A DNA stretch of 64,000 bases from SZAS-79 sp963844255 (GCA_963844255.1 CAWJNP010000002.1:1-64000), one strand, 5' to 3'; shown: positions 42,879 through 51,481, numbered from the stretch's first letter. Translations and numbers: made by a program. Notes: a model not told the origin generated them from the letters alone.

Positions 42879-43696
42879 GTGCCGTGTCCACGGTGTCTTT
42901 GGCCGAACGGCGCCAGGCGCTGGGCTTCTGCGTCTATTGCTGGGTGAGCCTGGCGGCGCTGCTTGGACTGGTCTGGGCGAGCTTCGCCTACCTTTCGCTT
43001 GAGCCCGCACGCCTGTTCACGGCCGAATCCCGCGGCTACATGGTCGACTTCGTGCGCCGCTTCTTCCCTCCCGATCTGAGCGCGGCGTTTCTCGCCCGGA
43101 TCGGCAAGGGTGCACTGGAGACGCTGGCGATCTCCGCGGTCGGAACGCTGCTTGCGGCAGCCGTGGGCATCCTGCTTGCGCTGCCTGCCTCGGGGCGCTT
43201 CGGTGCGGGCCCCAAGGCGCTGATACGTTTCTTACTGAATTTCCTGCGCTCCGTGCCCGAGCTGGTCTGGGCGGCGCTGATGGTGCTCGCCGCCGGCCTG
43301 GGTCCGTTTGCAGGGACGCTCGCGCTGGCCCTGCACACGACGGGCGTGCTGGGGCGCCTGTTCGCCGAGTCGCTCGAGAATGCGCCGCCCGAACCGGCAC
43401 GCGCACTCGCGGAGGCCGGTGCGCCGGCGAGCCTGGCGTTTGTCTACGGAACCCTGCCGCAGGTGACGCCGCAGCTCGTGGCCTACAGCCTGTACCGCTG
43501 GGAGATGAACATCCGCATGGCCACCGTACTGGGTTTCGTCGGTGCCGGCGGCCTGGGGCAGATGCTGTATTACGAATTGTCCCTGCTGCACGAGGCCCAG
43601 GCGAGCACGGTGATCCTGGCCATGCTGGCACTCGTGGTCGTGGTCGACGCGATCAGCGCCTGGGTGCGACGCGGCCAGATCCGCGCCGGCGGGTAA
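42875..43696 (+). CDS. PhnE-type ABC transporter permease, second copy
   Basis: A 273-residue membrane protein homologous to the preceding permease. Shared features include LRSVPELVWAALMVLAAGLGPF, the EAA-type loop GVLGRLFAESLENAPPEPARAL, and SLYRWEMNIRMATVLGFVGAGGLGQ. Six membrane spans are expected. Together with the first copy it forms the channel. It ends 42 bases before the stop of the convergent dehydrogenase gene, and this small gap contains the 10-base direct repeat ATCAGAGCCG twice. Confidence 0.85.
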   Translation: MSAVSTVSLAERRQALGFCVYCWVSLAALLGLVWASFAYLSLEPARLFTAESRGYMVDFVRRFFPPDLSAAFLARIGKGALETLAISAVGTLLAAAVGILLALPASGRFGAGPKALIRFLLNFLRSVPELVWAALMVLAAGLGPFAGTLALALHTTGVLGRLFAESLENAPPEPARALAEAGAPASLAFVYGTLPQVTPQLVAYSLYRWEMNIRMATVLGFVGAGGLGQMLYYELSLLHEAQASTVILAMLALVVVVDAISAWVRRGQIRAGG

Positions 43697-43738
43697 CGGC
43701 CGCCACCGCGCAGCGGATCAGAGCCGAGGCGCAGCCGA

Positions 43739-44641
43739 TCAGAGCCGGGGCTTGGCGATGCTCGCGTAATCGCAAAGCACGTCGACCATCGCCGAGAAAT
43801 CCTTCTTCGCATAGCTGCCGGCGCGCGCACCACTGAAGGCTTCGCGCGCCGCGGCGCCGACCGGCATCGGCACCTTGGCGTGATTGGCCGCCGACACGAT
43901 CAGCGAAAGGTCCTTGTGCGCGAGGTCGATCGTGAAGCCGGGCTCGATGTCGCCCGCCAGCACTTTCGCCGGCCAGGCGATCTTCAGCTGGCCGTTGGTC
44001 GCGGTGGTGCCGTAGAGGACCTCGAGAGTCTTGGGCAGCGACAAGCCGAAGCGCTGCGAAAGCGCGAGCGCCTCGGCGTTCATCTGGCAGGAAACGATCG
44101 CGAGGTAGTTGTTGACCAGCTTGGTGCGCACACCGCTGCCGACGGGACCGCAATGGTGGATCGTGTTGCCCATGGCTTCGAACAGGGGCTTCAGCCGCGC
44201 GAAGTCGGCCTCCGAGGCGCCGACCATGAAGAGCGATTCGCCGCGGTCCGCGTGGCTCGCCAGGCGCCCGACGGGTGCGTCGACAAAGCGCATGCCGGCC
44301 TTTGCCGCACGCGCGGCCAGGCGGTCGGTGGTCTGCGGATCGACGGTGCTCATGTCCATCAGCAGGGTGCCGGGCTTCGCGTTTGCGATCACGCCGTCGG
44401 GCCCCAGCAGGATCTGCTCGACTTCGACACCGCTGGGCAGCATGGTGATCACGATATCCGATTGCTTCGCGACCTCGGCGACGCTGGCGGCCGCCTTCGC
44501 GCCCAGGCCCGCGAGTTCCGCGACGGGTGCCGCGACGATGTCGTAGACCACGAGGCCGTGGCCTTTCTTCTGAAGATTGGAGGCCATCGGCCGTCCCATG
44601 CGTCCCAGTCCGATGAAGCCAGTCGTTCCTGCGTTTGTCAT
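43739..44641 (-). CDS. NAD(P)-dependent beta-hydroxyacid dehydrogenase family protein (HIBADH-like)
   Basis: A 300-residue protein. It has the dinucleotide-binding start GFIGLGRMGRPMASNLQKKG, DMSTVDPQTTDRLAARA, the substrate motif FVDAPVGR, GPVGSGVRTKLVNNYLA with the catalytic lysine, and ALALSQRFGLSL followed by the dehydrogenase helix set. The family includes 3-hydroxyisobutyrate, tartronate-semialdehyde and 6-phosphogluconate dehydrogenases and imine reductases. In the substrate motif the usual 'VSGG' is VGRLAS, so the substrate is not one of the well-known ones. It follows the SDR gene on the same strand by 22 bases and is probably co-transcribed. Confidence 0.87.
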   Translation of the reverse strand: MTNAGTTGFIGLGRMGRPMASNLQKKGHGLVVYDIVAAPVAELAGLGAKAAASVAEVAKQSDIVITMLPSGVEVEQILLGPDGVIANAKPGTLLMDMSTVDPQTTDRLAARAAKAGMRFVDAPVGRLASHADRGESLFMVGASEADFARLKPLFEAMGNTIHHCGPVGSGVRTKLVNNYLAIVSCQMNAEALALSQRFGLSLPKTLEVLYGTTATNGQLKIAWPAKVLAGDIEPGFTIDLAHKDLSLIVSAANHAKVPMPVGAAAREAFSGARAGSYAKKDFSAMVDVLCDYASIAKPRL

Positions 44642-44663
44642 TCGTCTTTCTCCTGGTTGAAAT

Positions 44664-45455
44664 CTATTTTGCGCGCCAGCCGCCGTCGACGGTCATGGCC
44701 AGGCCGTTGATGTATCCCGCCTCTTCGGAGGCAAGGAAGCACACGGCGGCCGCGACGTCCTCGGCCGTGCCGCGCACGCCGGCCGGCACCAGCGCGCGGA
44801 TCTGGTCTTCGTTCACCACCACGCCGCGCCCGCTCATGTCCGGCACGCCCGGTCCGAGGATGGCCTGCGAGTGCTTGCGCAGTTCGGTGGCGATCGGGCC
44901 GGGACAGACGCAGTTGACCGAGATCCCGCGCGCCGCGTAGGTCACGGCCATCTGCCGCGTCAGCCCGACCACGCCGTGCTTGGCCGCGACGTAGGCTGCG
45001 CCGCCGCCGGTGCCGTTGAGTCCGGCGACCGAGGCCATGTTGACGATGCGCCCGCGACCGCGCGGCAGCATCTCCTTCAAGGCGCGCTTGCAGCCGATGA
45101 ACACGCTGGTCAGGTCGATGTCGATCACGCGTCGCCAGAGGGATTCGTCCATTTCGTCGACATCGAAATACCCGTCGAGCACGCCTGCGTTGTTGACCAT
45201 GATTTCGAGCGGCCCCAGTCCGGTCACGGCGGCGGTGATGGCGGCGTCGAACTGTGCCGCATCGCTGACGTCCGCGCCGTAGCCGCGCGCCGTGCCGCCC
45301 GAGAGCACGATCTGGCGCGCCGTTTCTGCGGCTGTGGCGGGGTCGATGTCGATCGCGGCCACGGCGGCGCCTCCGGAGGCAAGGCGGAGCGCGATTGCGC
45401 GTCCAAGGCCGGATCCGGCACCGGTGACTGCGGCCATGCGGGTTTCGCTGTTCAT
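44664..45455 (-). CDS. Short-chain dehydrogenase/reductase (SDR), classical type
   Basis: A 263-residue protein with TGxxxGxG as TGAGSGLGRAIALRL, DIDPATA for NAD preference, NNAGV, the catalytic Ser in NMASVAGLNG, and YVAAKHG (Tyr and Lys). The C-terminal CFLASEEAGYINGLAMTVDGG is typical of tetrameric FabG-like SDRs. The substrate is unknown. It heads a two-gene minus-strand operon with the HIBADH-like gene and is divergent from another SDR gene over a 65-base gap. Confidence 0.9.
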   Translation of the reverse strand: MNSETRMAAVTGAGSGLGRAIALRLASGGAAVAAIDIDPATAAETARQIVLSGGTARGYGADVSDAAQFDAAITAAVTGLGPLEIMVNNAGVLDGYFDVDEMDESLWRRVIDIDLTSVFIGCKRALKEMLPRGRGRIVNMASVAGLNGTGGGAAYVAAKHGVVGLTRQMAVTYAARGISVNCVCPGPIATELRKHSQAILGPGVPDMSGRGVVVNEDQIRALVPAGVRGTAEDVAAAVCFLASEEAGYINGLAMTVDGGWRAK

Positions 45456-45520
45456 ATCCGTTCCTCCCTGGAAAACGCCTGCGACGATGGTAGTGTAGGC
45501 GACCGAGGAGAGAGGATGAC

Positions 45521-46315
45521 ATGGAAAAACTGTCTGGCAGAATCGTACTGGTGACCGGCGGTGCGCGCGGCATCGGACGGGCGATCGCGGAGCGCTTTGC
45601 GCGCGAGGGCGCAGCGGTGGTCATCGCCGACAACGACGAGGTCGGCGCGCAGGGTGCGGTCACGGAAATCCACGCGATGGGCGGACGGGCCGAAGCCCTC
45701 CACGTCGACATCGGCGAACCGGCGCAGAGCGCGGCGATGGTGGCGCGCGTGGTCGCGCGGCACGGGCGCCTGGACGTGATGGTCAACAATGCGGGCGTGA
45801 TCCGCGTGCGGCCGGTGCTGGAACTCACGCCCGAAGACTGGGACTACGTCAACAACGTCAATGCGCGCGGCCTGTTCTTCGCGCTGCAGGCCGGTGCGCG
45901 GCAGATGATGCTGCAGTCGCAGGCGGCAGGACATCCGCGCGGCAAGATCATCAACATTGCATCGATCGCCGGGCGCATCGGGCGGCCGATGTTTGCGGCC
46001 TACGCCGCGAGCAAGGCCGCCGCAATCAGCATCACCCAGTCGGCTGCTGCCGCATTTGCGCCGGACCTGACGGTGAATGCGATCTGCCCCGGCGTGGTCG
46101 ATACCGAGATGTGGCGCAAGATCGACCGCGAGTGGACGGCATCCGACGGTCGCCAGCAGGGCTCGGCCTGGGCCGACCGCATCCGCGGCATTCCGATGCG
46201 GCGCCCGGAGACGCCCGAGGACCTGGCCGGCATGGCGGTGTTTCTTGCCGGGCCGGATTCGGATTACATCACCGGCCAGTCCTATCATGTGGACGGTGGC
46301 CTGGTGATGAATTGA
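45521..46315 (+). CDS. Short-chain dehydrogenase/reductase, sorbitol/glucose dehydrogenase-like
   Basis: A 264-residue SDR: VTGGARGIGRAIAERFAREG, DNDEVGAQ, MVNNAGVIRVRPV, IINIASIAGRIGRPMF with the catalytic Ser, and YAASKAAAISITQS with Tyr and Lys. The C-terminal CPGVVDTEMWRKIDREWTAS, with the M-W insertion, resembles L-iditol or galactitol 2-dehydrogenases, so a polyol is a reasonable but unproven substrate. The ATG has a GAGAGG site. It is divergent from the SDR at 44664-45455. Confidence 0.87.
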   Translation: MEKLSGRIVLVTGGARGIGRAIAERFAREGAAVVIADNDEVGAQGAVTEIHAMGGRAEALHVDIGEPAQSAAMVARVVARHGRLDVMVNNAGVIRVRPVLELTPEDWDYVNNVNARGLFFALQAGARQMMLQSQAAGHPRGKIINIASIAGRIGRPMFAAYAASKAAAISITQSAAAAFAPDLTVNAICPGVVDTEMWRKIDREWTASDGRQQGSAWADRIRGIPMRRPETPEDLAGMAVFLAGPDSDYITGQSYHVDGGLVMN

Positions 46316-46358
46316 AAGTTGAACTTTCATTCTGCAAATCCGGCCAGGGACGAAGATT

Positions 46359-46907
46359 TTGAGCCGGCCGCGTTGTGTAATTGCACAACAAACGGTCGCA
46401 CCCTGCGCGCTGCCGGAAGGCGCATTGCTGGAGGCCTACCGGGCCAGGGGCGCCTATGCAGATTGCTACACGGTCGACATCCCGGGCGACGTGAGCCACG
46501 CGCGATTTGTGGCGGCCTTCTACACCTCCGCGCCGTTCCGGCTGGAGCGACTGATCCTGAAATGGGCCGTGGACAGGGCGTCGACGGATGACGAGGCGGT
46601 GGCACTGGCTTCGGGTCGGCGCGACGACTTCGCCGCCTGGCGGGTGGAGGAGCGCAGCGTGAACCAGCTCCTGCTCTGCGACTATCGCGGAAGCACGCGT
46701 TCCTGGCTGATGGTGGCGCCGGTGGTTACGCAGGAGGGATCGGCGACGCGGCTGTATTTCGGTTCGGCCGTGGTTGCGTCGCGGAACGCGGGCGGTGAAA
46801 AGACCGCGACGGGCCGGATGTTTCGCGCGCTGCTCGGTTTCCACCGTATCTACTCTCGTGTGCTGCTCGCCGCGGCGAGGTCGCGGCTCGAGTCCGGCGC
46901 CGTTTAA
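46359..46907 (+). CDS. DUF2867-like hypothetical protein
   Basis: A 182-residue protein starting at TTG 46359; no ATG lies near. The stretch DCYTVDIPGDVSHARFVAAF, then LERLILKWAVDRASTDDEA and VNQLLLCDYRGSTRSWLMV, resembles DUF2867 proteins, small cytosolic proteins of the START/lipid-binding type fold. The C-terminus ends in a short hydrophobic-basic helix (MFRALLGFHRIYSRVLLAAA). Function is unknown. It lies between the SDR gene and a GFA-family gene on the same strand. Confidence 0.5.
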   Translation: MSRPRCVIAQQTVAPCALPEGALLEAYRARGAYADCYTVDIPGDVSHARFVAAFYTSAPFRLERLILKWAVDRASTDDEAVALASGRRDDFAAWRVEERSVNQLLLCDYRGSTRSWLMVAPVVTQEGSATRLYFGSAVVASRNAGGEKTATGRMFRALLGFHRIYSRVLLAAARSRLESGAV

Positions 46908-46941
46908 ACTGTCGACTCTTCGAATCAGGGAACCGAACGGC

Positions 46942-47304
46942 ATGGGCGCACGATCGATGCAGAAGTACGCAGGAAGCTGCCATTGCGGTGCGGTGCGTTT
47001 CGAGATCGAGACCGATTTCCCCGAACTGACCACCTGCGATTGTTCGATCTGCAGCCGCAGGAACGCATTGATGGTGAAGGTCCACGAATCCCGCTTCCGC
47101 CTCCTTGCAGGAGAGGGCTCCCTCGCCGAATACCGCTTCCACACCGGTACTGCACGGCACTTCTTCTGCAAGGTCTGCGGCATCTACCCCTTCCACCGCA
47201 AGCGGGTCACGCCGGATAATTTCGGGATCAACGTACATTGCCTTGAGGGCTTCGATCCCGATGGCATTCCCGTGCGCCGCACGGTCGGTGCGGGGATGGC
47301 GTGA
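46942..47304 (+). CDS. GFA/CENP-V family zinc protein (glutathione-dependent formaldehyde-activating like)
   Basis: A 120-residue protein. The zinc pattern is complete: SCHCGAVRFE, TTCDCSICSRRNALM, then FFCKVCGIYPFHRKR. This is the GFA fold, whose founding member Gfa speeds the reaction of formaldehyde with glutathione, though most homologues have no tested activity. The ATG at 46942 or at 46957 (MQKYAG) could be used. It lies 34 bases after the DUF2867-like gene and 65 bases before the NTF2-like gene. Confidence 0.85.
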   Translation: MGARSMQKYAGSCHCGAVRFEIETDFPELTTCDCSICSRRNALMVKVHESRFRLLAGEGSLAEYRFHTGTARHFFCKVCGIYPFHRKRVTPDNFGINVHCLEGFDPDGIPVRRTVGAGMA

Positions 47305-47369
47305 GCGGGCATGTCGTCCCGGGTCGCTGAGCGGGTTTCGTACGAAGCGGTTCATCGGAGATCAAACGA

Positions 47370-47828
47370 GTGGATATCGAACAGTTCATGCGCGGCTACA
47401 AGGCCGCATGGGAAGGGCGGGACGAGCAGGCGTTCTGCGCCCTGTTTGCGGCCGATGGCATCTACCGCAATACGCCTTTCGCCGAGCAGCGCGGCCACGC
47501 GCAGCTTGCGGCGTACTGGCAGCGAGTAAAGCTGCAGGAGGACATCACGGTGACTTACGAAGTGCTTGCTTCGTCCCCGGACAGCGGACTCGCGCACTGG
47601 CATGTGACCTACAAGGTTGCATCGGAAGAGCTGTTCAGGATCTGGGCGAACTCGGCGGCGACCAACGTGATTGCGCGCAAACCCGGCGATCCCCTGCCGC
47701 GGGTGGCTCTTGACGGCATGCTTCAGGCGCAGTTCGCAGACGGCTTGTGCACCGAATGCCGTCTCTGGTGGCACAGCGCGGCACTGCCCGCGCCGGGCGC
47801 CGAATCAAATGCAAAAGGACAACAATGA
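47370..47828 (+). CDS. NTF2/SnoaL-like protein
   Basis: A 152-residue protein starting at GTG 47370. It has the cone-shaped NTF2-like fold: EQFMRGYKAAWEGRDEQAFC, LFAADGIYRNTPFAEQRG, QLAAYWQRVKLQEDITVTYE, and the strand VALDGMLQAQFADGLCTECR ending in LWWHS. SnoaL-type proteins are small isomerases, hydrolases or binding proteins; the pocket here is not diagnostic. The stop overlaps the ATG of the next gene by 4 bases, which links it functionally to the aldolase-family enzyme. Confidence 0.8.
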   Translation: MDIEQFMRGYKAAWEGRDEQAFCALFAADGIYRNTPFAEQRGHAQLAAYWQRVKLQEDITVTYEVLASSPDSGLAHWHVTYKVASEELFRIWANSAATNVIARKPGDPLPRVALDGMLQAQFADGLCTECRLWWHSAALPAPGAESNAKGQQ

Positions 47829-48712
47829 ACGAAGCGGATTTCCATGGTGTGTTTCCCTATGTCGTTTCGCCGGTGCATGAATCCGGCGAGATCAATGCGC
47901 CGGTGCTGGCCAGGCTCTGCGAGGATTTCATCAAGGCGGGCGTGCACGGGCTGACCCCGCTGGGCTCGACCGGCGAGTTTGCCTATCTGTCGGCAGCGCA
48001 GCGTCGCCGCGTGGTCGAAGTCGTGATCGAGGCGACCGGCAAGCGCGTGCCGGTGGTTGCGGGCGTGGCGGCCACTACGATCGCCGATGCGGTCGCGCAG
48101 GCGCGCGAGTACGAGCGCATGGGCGCCAACGGCATCCTCGCGATACTGGAGGCCTACTTTCCGATATCCGACGAAGGCGTGTACGCGTATTTCAAGGCGA
48201 TTGCCGAGGCCGTGTCCCTGCCGGTCGTGCTGTACACGAACCCGAACTTCCAGCGCTCCGACCTGAGCCTGCCGGTGATCGACCGCCTCTCCCGGATCCC
48301 GAACATCGGCTATATCAAGGACGCGTCCTTCAATACGGGGCGCCTGCTCGCGATCATCAACAAGGTCGAAGGGCGCATGAAGGTGTTTGCCGCCTCGGCG
48401 CATATTCCCACCTGCGTGATGCTGATCGGCGGGGTGGGCTGGATGGCCGGGCCTGCCTGCGTCGCGCCGCGCCAGAGCGTCGAACTGTACGAACTGTGCC
48501 GCCGTGGGGATTGGGCGGCGGCGATGGAACGCCAGCGGCCGCTGTGGAACCTGAACCAGGCCTTCGCCAAGTACAACCTTGCGGCCTGCATCAAGGGGGG
48601 GCTGGAACTGCAGGGCTACGCGGTCGGTGCGCCGCTGCCGCCCCAGGCACCGCTGACCCCCGAGGGCATCGAAGAGGTGCGGCGTGCGCTGACCGCGATC
48701 GGCGCGCTCTGA
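47825..48712 (+). CDS. Dihydrodipicolinate synthase/N-acetylneuraminate lyase family protein
   Basis: A 295-residue (beta/alpha)8 class I aldolase. The Schiff-base lysine is K165 in YIKDASF and the assisting tyrosine Y137 in VLYTNPN; both sit about four residues later than in E. coli DapA. GSTGEFAYLSAAQRR is the pyruvate-carboxylate-binding loop (usually G-T-T-G-E). The missing DapA threonine and changed entrance loop point to a catabolic lyase and not to lysine synthesis, so no dapA symbol is given. It overlaps the NTF2-like gene by 4 bases, and the HAD gene follows after 1 base. Confidence 0.87.
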   Translation: MNEADFHGVFPYVVSPVHESGEINAPVLARLCEDFIKAGVHGLTPLGSTGEFAYLSAAQRRRVVEVVIEATGKRVPVVAGVAATTIADAVAQAREYERMGANGILAILEAYFPISDEGVYAYFKAIAEAVSLPVVLYTNPNFQRSDLSLPVIDRLSRIPNIGYIKDASFNTGRLLAIINKVEGRMKVFAASAHIPTCVMLIGGVGWMAGPACVAPRQSVELYELCRRGDWAAAMERQRPLWNLNQAFAKYNLAACIKGGLELQGYAVGAPLPPQAPLTPEGIEEVRRALTAIGAL

Positions 48713-48713
48713 C

Positions 48714-49382
48714 GTGTGGCCCAGGGTCATCACCTTCGACTGCTACGGGACGCTGGTGCGCTGGCCGGAGACCCTGCGCGCGGTATTCGATTCCCTGCTG
48801 CCCGCAGGCGGTGGGGCGGACTTCCACAAGGACTTCAGTGCGCTGCACGTCGAACTCAAGGACGCGGGGTATCGCCCCTACTCGGAAGTGCTGCAGCTGG
48901 CGTTGCAGGGCACAATGCGCAGGCACGGGCTCGGGGGTTTCGATGCCGCCTATGCGCGGCTGATGCATGCGATCCGCGCGATCCCGCCTTATCCGGATGT
49001 GCTGCCCGCGCTGCGTACCCTGAGTGGAAAGGTCCGTCTGGCGATCATTTCCAATACCGAAGACGCGCTGATCGCCGGGACCGTGCGCGGGCTTGAGGTT
49101 CCGTTCGAGGTCATCACCGCCGAGCAGGCCAGGGCGTTCAAACCGGACCATCGGCTGTTTGCGTTTGCGCATGCGCGCCTGGGTGTGCAGGCAGCGGACG
49201 TTCTTCACGTGGGTGCGGGACTCGCAACCGACATGGTGCCGGCCTTCGAGCTGGGTCTTGCGCGCATCTGGATCAACCGGCGCGGCGAAACCGCCGATCC
49301 CGCGAAGCCGCCCGATGTCGAACTCGGGGATCTGTCGGGCCTGGAAGCAGCGATCGCGGGACTGGCGACCAGTCGACGCTGA
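48714..49382 (+). CDS. Haloacid dehalogenase (HAD) superfamily hydrolase, type II dehalogenase-like
   Basis: A 222-residue protein starting at GTG 48714. The nucleophile is D9 in TFDCYGTLV; the other motifs are ISNTEDALI, KPDHRLFAFAHARLG and LHVGAGLATDMVPA. 'F-D-x-Y-G-T-L' is typical of 2-haloacid dehalogenases (L-DEX type), but the same signature occurs in phosphatases, so the reaction is open. It follows the aldolase-family gene directly and may remove phosphate or halide from the same pathway's intermediates. Confidence 0.85.
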   Translation: MWPRVITFDCYGTLVRWPETLRAVFDSLLPAGGGADFHKDFSALHVELKDAGYRPYSEVLQLALQGTMRRHGLGGFDAAYARLMHAIRAIPPYPDVLPALRTLSGKVRLAIISNTEDALIAGTVRGLEVPFEVITAEQARAFKPDHRLFAFAHARLGVQAADVLHVGAGLATDMVPAFELGLARIWINRRGETADPAKPPDVELGDLSGLEAAIAGLATSRR

Positions 49383-49447
49383 AAGGGCTATGCTCCGCCG
49401 GGTATCCGGGAGCTGACGGATCGAATGTCTTTCGTACAGGAGGATGT

Positions 49448-49711
49448 ATGCGATTCAACGTGCTTGCACTCGGTGCCACCGCCGGCCTGTTCTGGGGCGC
49501 AGCGATATTGTTCGTCGCAATCGGCAACATGATCTGGCCGGCCTACGGGCAGATGTTCCTCGGCGTTCTTGCCTCGATCTATCCCGGCTACCATCCCACC
49601 CCGACCATCGGTTCGGTGATCACGGCGACCCTGTACGGCGTCGTCGACGCATCGATTGCCGGTGCGGCGTTCGGCTGGCTGTACAACCTGTTATCCCGTA
49701 ACACGCGATAG
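49448..49711 (+). CDS. Small membrane protein (DUF5676-like)
   Basis: An 87-residue protein with an AGGAGG ribosome site and two membrane spans: LGATAGLFWGAAILFVAIGN (about 8-27) and IGSVITATLYGVVDASIAGA (about 54-73). The intervening LGVLASIYPGYHPTPT holds the Y-P-G-Y motif seen in small membrane proteins often labelled holin-like or DUF5676. No function is known. No phage gene is nearby, so a holin role is not supported. Confidence 0.6.
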   Translation: MRFNVLALGATAGLFWGAAILFVAIGNMIWPAYGQMFLGVLASIYPGYHPTPTIGSVITATLYGVVDASIAGAAFGWLYNLLSRNTR

Positions 49712-49724
49712 AGTGGAGACTGCG

Positions 49725-50399
49725 ATGCGCATCGGCATGCTGATTTTCAAGGACATGACCCAGCTGGATTTCACGGGTCCCTACGAGGTGTTTTCCCAGA
49801 TGCCGGGCTGCGAGGTGAAGGTGATCGCCGCGGCGATGGATCCGGTCACGGCGCGGGGCGGGCTCAAGTTCCTGCCCGATAGCACCATTGCCGATGCGGC
49901 ACCGCTCGACCTCGTCTTCGTGCCCGGCGGACCCGGGGTGGGCGCGCTGATGGAGGATCATTCGGTGCTCGAGTTCCTGCGCCGGCAGTCCGCGGGTGCG
50001 AAGTACGTTACCTCGGTGTGCACCGGTGCCCTGGTGCTTGGTGCTGCGGGCCTGCTCAAGGGATATCGCGCGACGACGCACTGGCTGTCGCTGGACTTGC
50101 TGCCGGTGTTCGGCGTGACACCTTCGACCGACCGCGTGGTCACCGACCGTAACAGGATTACCGGCGGTGGCGTGACTTCCGGCATCGATTTCGCACTCGT
50201 GGTGGCAGGCGAAGTCTGCGGGGCCGATGCGGCCAAGCAGATCCAGTTGCTGATCGAGTACAACCCCGCGCCGCCGTTTGCCTGTGGTCATCCCTCGACT
50301 GCCGACAAGGGGATCGTCGACAGCGTGCGCGATGCGCGCGCGCCGATGCAGGCCTCGCGCCTCGCGCAGGCGAAGCGGGCCGCGGCACTGTACTGCTGA
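49725..50399 (+). CDS. DJ-1/PfpI family protein
   Basis: A 224-residue cytosolic protein. The reactive cysteine is C99 in SVCTGALVLGAAGLL at the nucleophile elbow, E17-type acid is probably in GPYEVFSQM, and GGGVTSGIDFALVV is typical of the isonitrile hydratase-like (InhA) branch. Members include deglycases, isonitrile hydratases and the amidase-like part of AraC regulators; there is no DNA-binding part here. It lies 13 bases after the small membrane protein gene. Confidence 0.83.
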   Translation: MRIGMLIFKDMTQLDFTGPYEVFSQMPGCEVKVIAAAMDPVTARGGLKFLPDSTIADAAPLDLVFVPGGPGVGALMEDHSVLEFLRRQSAGAKYVTSVCTGALVLGAAGLLKGYRATTHWLSLDLLPVFGVTPSTDRVVTDRNRITGGGVTSGIDFALVVAGEVCGADAAKQIQLLIEYNPAPPFACGHPSTADKGIVDSVRDARAPMQASRLAQAKRAAALYC

Positions 50400-50402
50400 G
50401 CG

Positions 50403-51308
50403 GTGAATATCCAGCTGTCCAGGCGCGCCGCGCTGTCGCTGTTCTGCGTGGTGATCCTGGCATGGGGCTTCAACTGGAGTGTCACCAAGGCCCTGGTGCA
50501 GAGCGTCCCGCCACTCTGGCTTTCGGCCATCCGTTCGGCAATCGCGCTGCTGGTGCTGTTGCCGATGATGCTTGCGACGCGCGACTTGCGCCTGCCGAAA
50601 CGCGGCGATCTCGCCGTGGTGTTCAATATCGCGCTGCTGCACATGACCGCGTTCGCAGCGCTGATGGCCACCGGGCTGCAGACCGTGGCGGCAGGTCGTT
50701 CGATTGTTCTCGGATTCACGACGCCGCTCTGGGTCATACCCGGGGCGATGCTGTTCCTTGGAGAACGGCTCACGCGCCAGCGCGTGGCCGGCGTTGCGCT
50801 GGGTCTGGCCGGCCTCGGCCTGATGTTCAACCCCGCCGGGTTCGACTGGTCGGACACCCGCGTGTTGCGCGGGAACGGCATGTTGCTGCTGGCCGCATTC
50901 TGCTGGTCACTGAGCATCCTGCACATCCGAAAACACACCTGGATCTCGACGCCCTATCAGCTGGTTTTCTGGGAGGTGTTGATTGCGACGGTACTGCTCA
51001 CGCTGCTTGCGGCCGGGTTCGAAGGTGCGCCGCACATCGCATGGAATTTGCGTGTCGTTCTTCTGTTCCTCTACGGCGGTGTGTTCGGCGTGGCGCTCGC
51101 CTACTGGGCAATGGCGATGGTGAATCGCAGCCTGCCCGCGGTCACGACCTCGCTCGGCGTGCTGGCCACGCCGGTGGTCGGCGTGCTGAGCGCCATCGTA
51201 TTTCTGGGTGAGGCCTTCGACCTGATGCTGGCGGCCGCGATGCTGCTGATCCTGGGTGGCATTGCGCTGGGCACGCTGGGTGGTGCGGGCAGGCCCGTGG
51301 CGCGTTGA
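50403..51308 (+). CDS. EamA/DMT-family transporter
   Basis: A 301-residue protein starting at GTG 50403, with ten expected membrane spans in two EamA repeats (about 8-140 and 155-295). Characteristic segments are VVILAWGFNWSVTKALVQ, PLWLSAIRSAIALLVLL, and in the second repeat ITLVFWEVLIATVLL-like YQLVFWEVLIATVLLTLLA and SLGVLATPVVGVLSAIVFLGE. The family exports or imports amino acids and other metabolites, without substrate signatures. The F420 operon begins 173 bases downstream from its own promoter region. Confidence 0.87.
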   Translation: MNIQLSRRAALSLFCVVILAWGFNWSVTKALVQSVPPLWLSAIRSAIALLVLLPMMLATRDLRLPKRGDLAVVFNIALLHMTAFAALMATGLQTVAAGRSIVLGFTTPLWVIPGAMLFLGERLTRQRVAGVALGLAGLGLMFNPAGFDWSDTRVLRGNGMLLLAAFCWSLSILHIRKHTWISTPYQLVFWEVLIATVLLTLLAAGFEGAPHIAWNLRVVLLFLYGGVFGVALAYWAMAMVNRSLPAVTTSLGVLATPVVGVLSAIVFLGEAFDLMLAAAMLLILGGIALGTLGGAGRPVAR

Positions 51309-51383
51309 TCACGCGCAGAAAAGTAACTTGGTGAGATACTTCTCAGGAAAATTTCGACCTCGACTCGCCGGCCCGATGCGCCA

Positions 51384-51419
51384 CGCAGGCCTTTTTAGCG
51401 GCTACACTCGTGGCCTGCG
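51384..51419 (+). promoter_or_regulatory. Inverted repeat enclosing a -10 box in front of the F420 operon
   Basis: CGCAGGCC (51384-51391) and GGCCTGCG (51412-51419) are perfect inverted copies 20 bases apart. TACACT (51403-51408) between them is a good -10 hexamer for the fbiC operon, with transcription starting near 51415. A -35 hexamer is not clear. The layout suits a repressor that covers the promoter, or a hairpin in the 5' end of the transcript. A smaller dyad, TGAGA-N4-TCTCA, lies at 51332-51345. Confidence 0.45.
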
Positions 51420-51481
51420 CGGTGTTGCGTTTTGATGCCGCAGCGTGAACCAGATCCAACCCCGCACCGACAAGAATTCCA

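Noticed and set aside
43697..43738. Direct repeat ATCAGAGCCG, twice in the gap between the permease and dehydrogenase genes
   Set aside because: Only two short copies in a 42-base convergent gap; it is probably chance and not a regulatory or mobile feature.
49448..49711. Small two-span protein considered as a phage holin
   Set aside because: No endolysin, integrase or structural phage gene is nearby; the protein resembles DUF5676-type membrane proteins.
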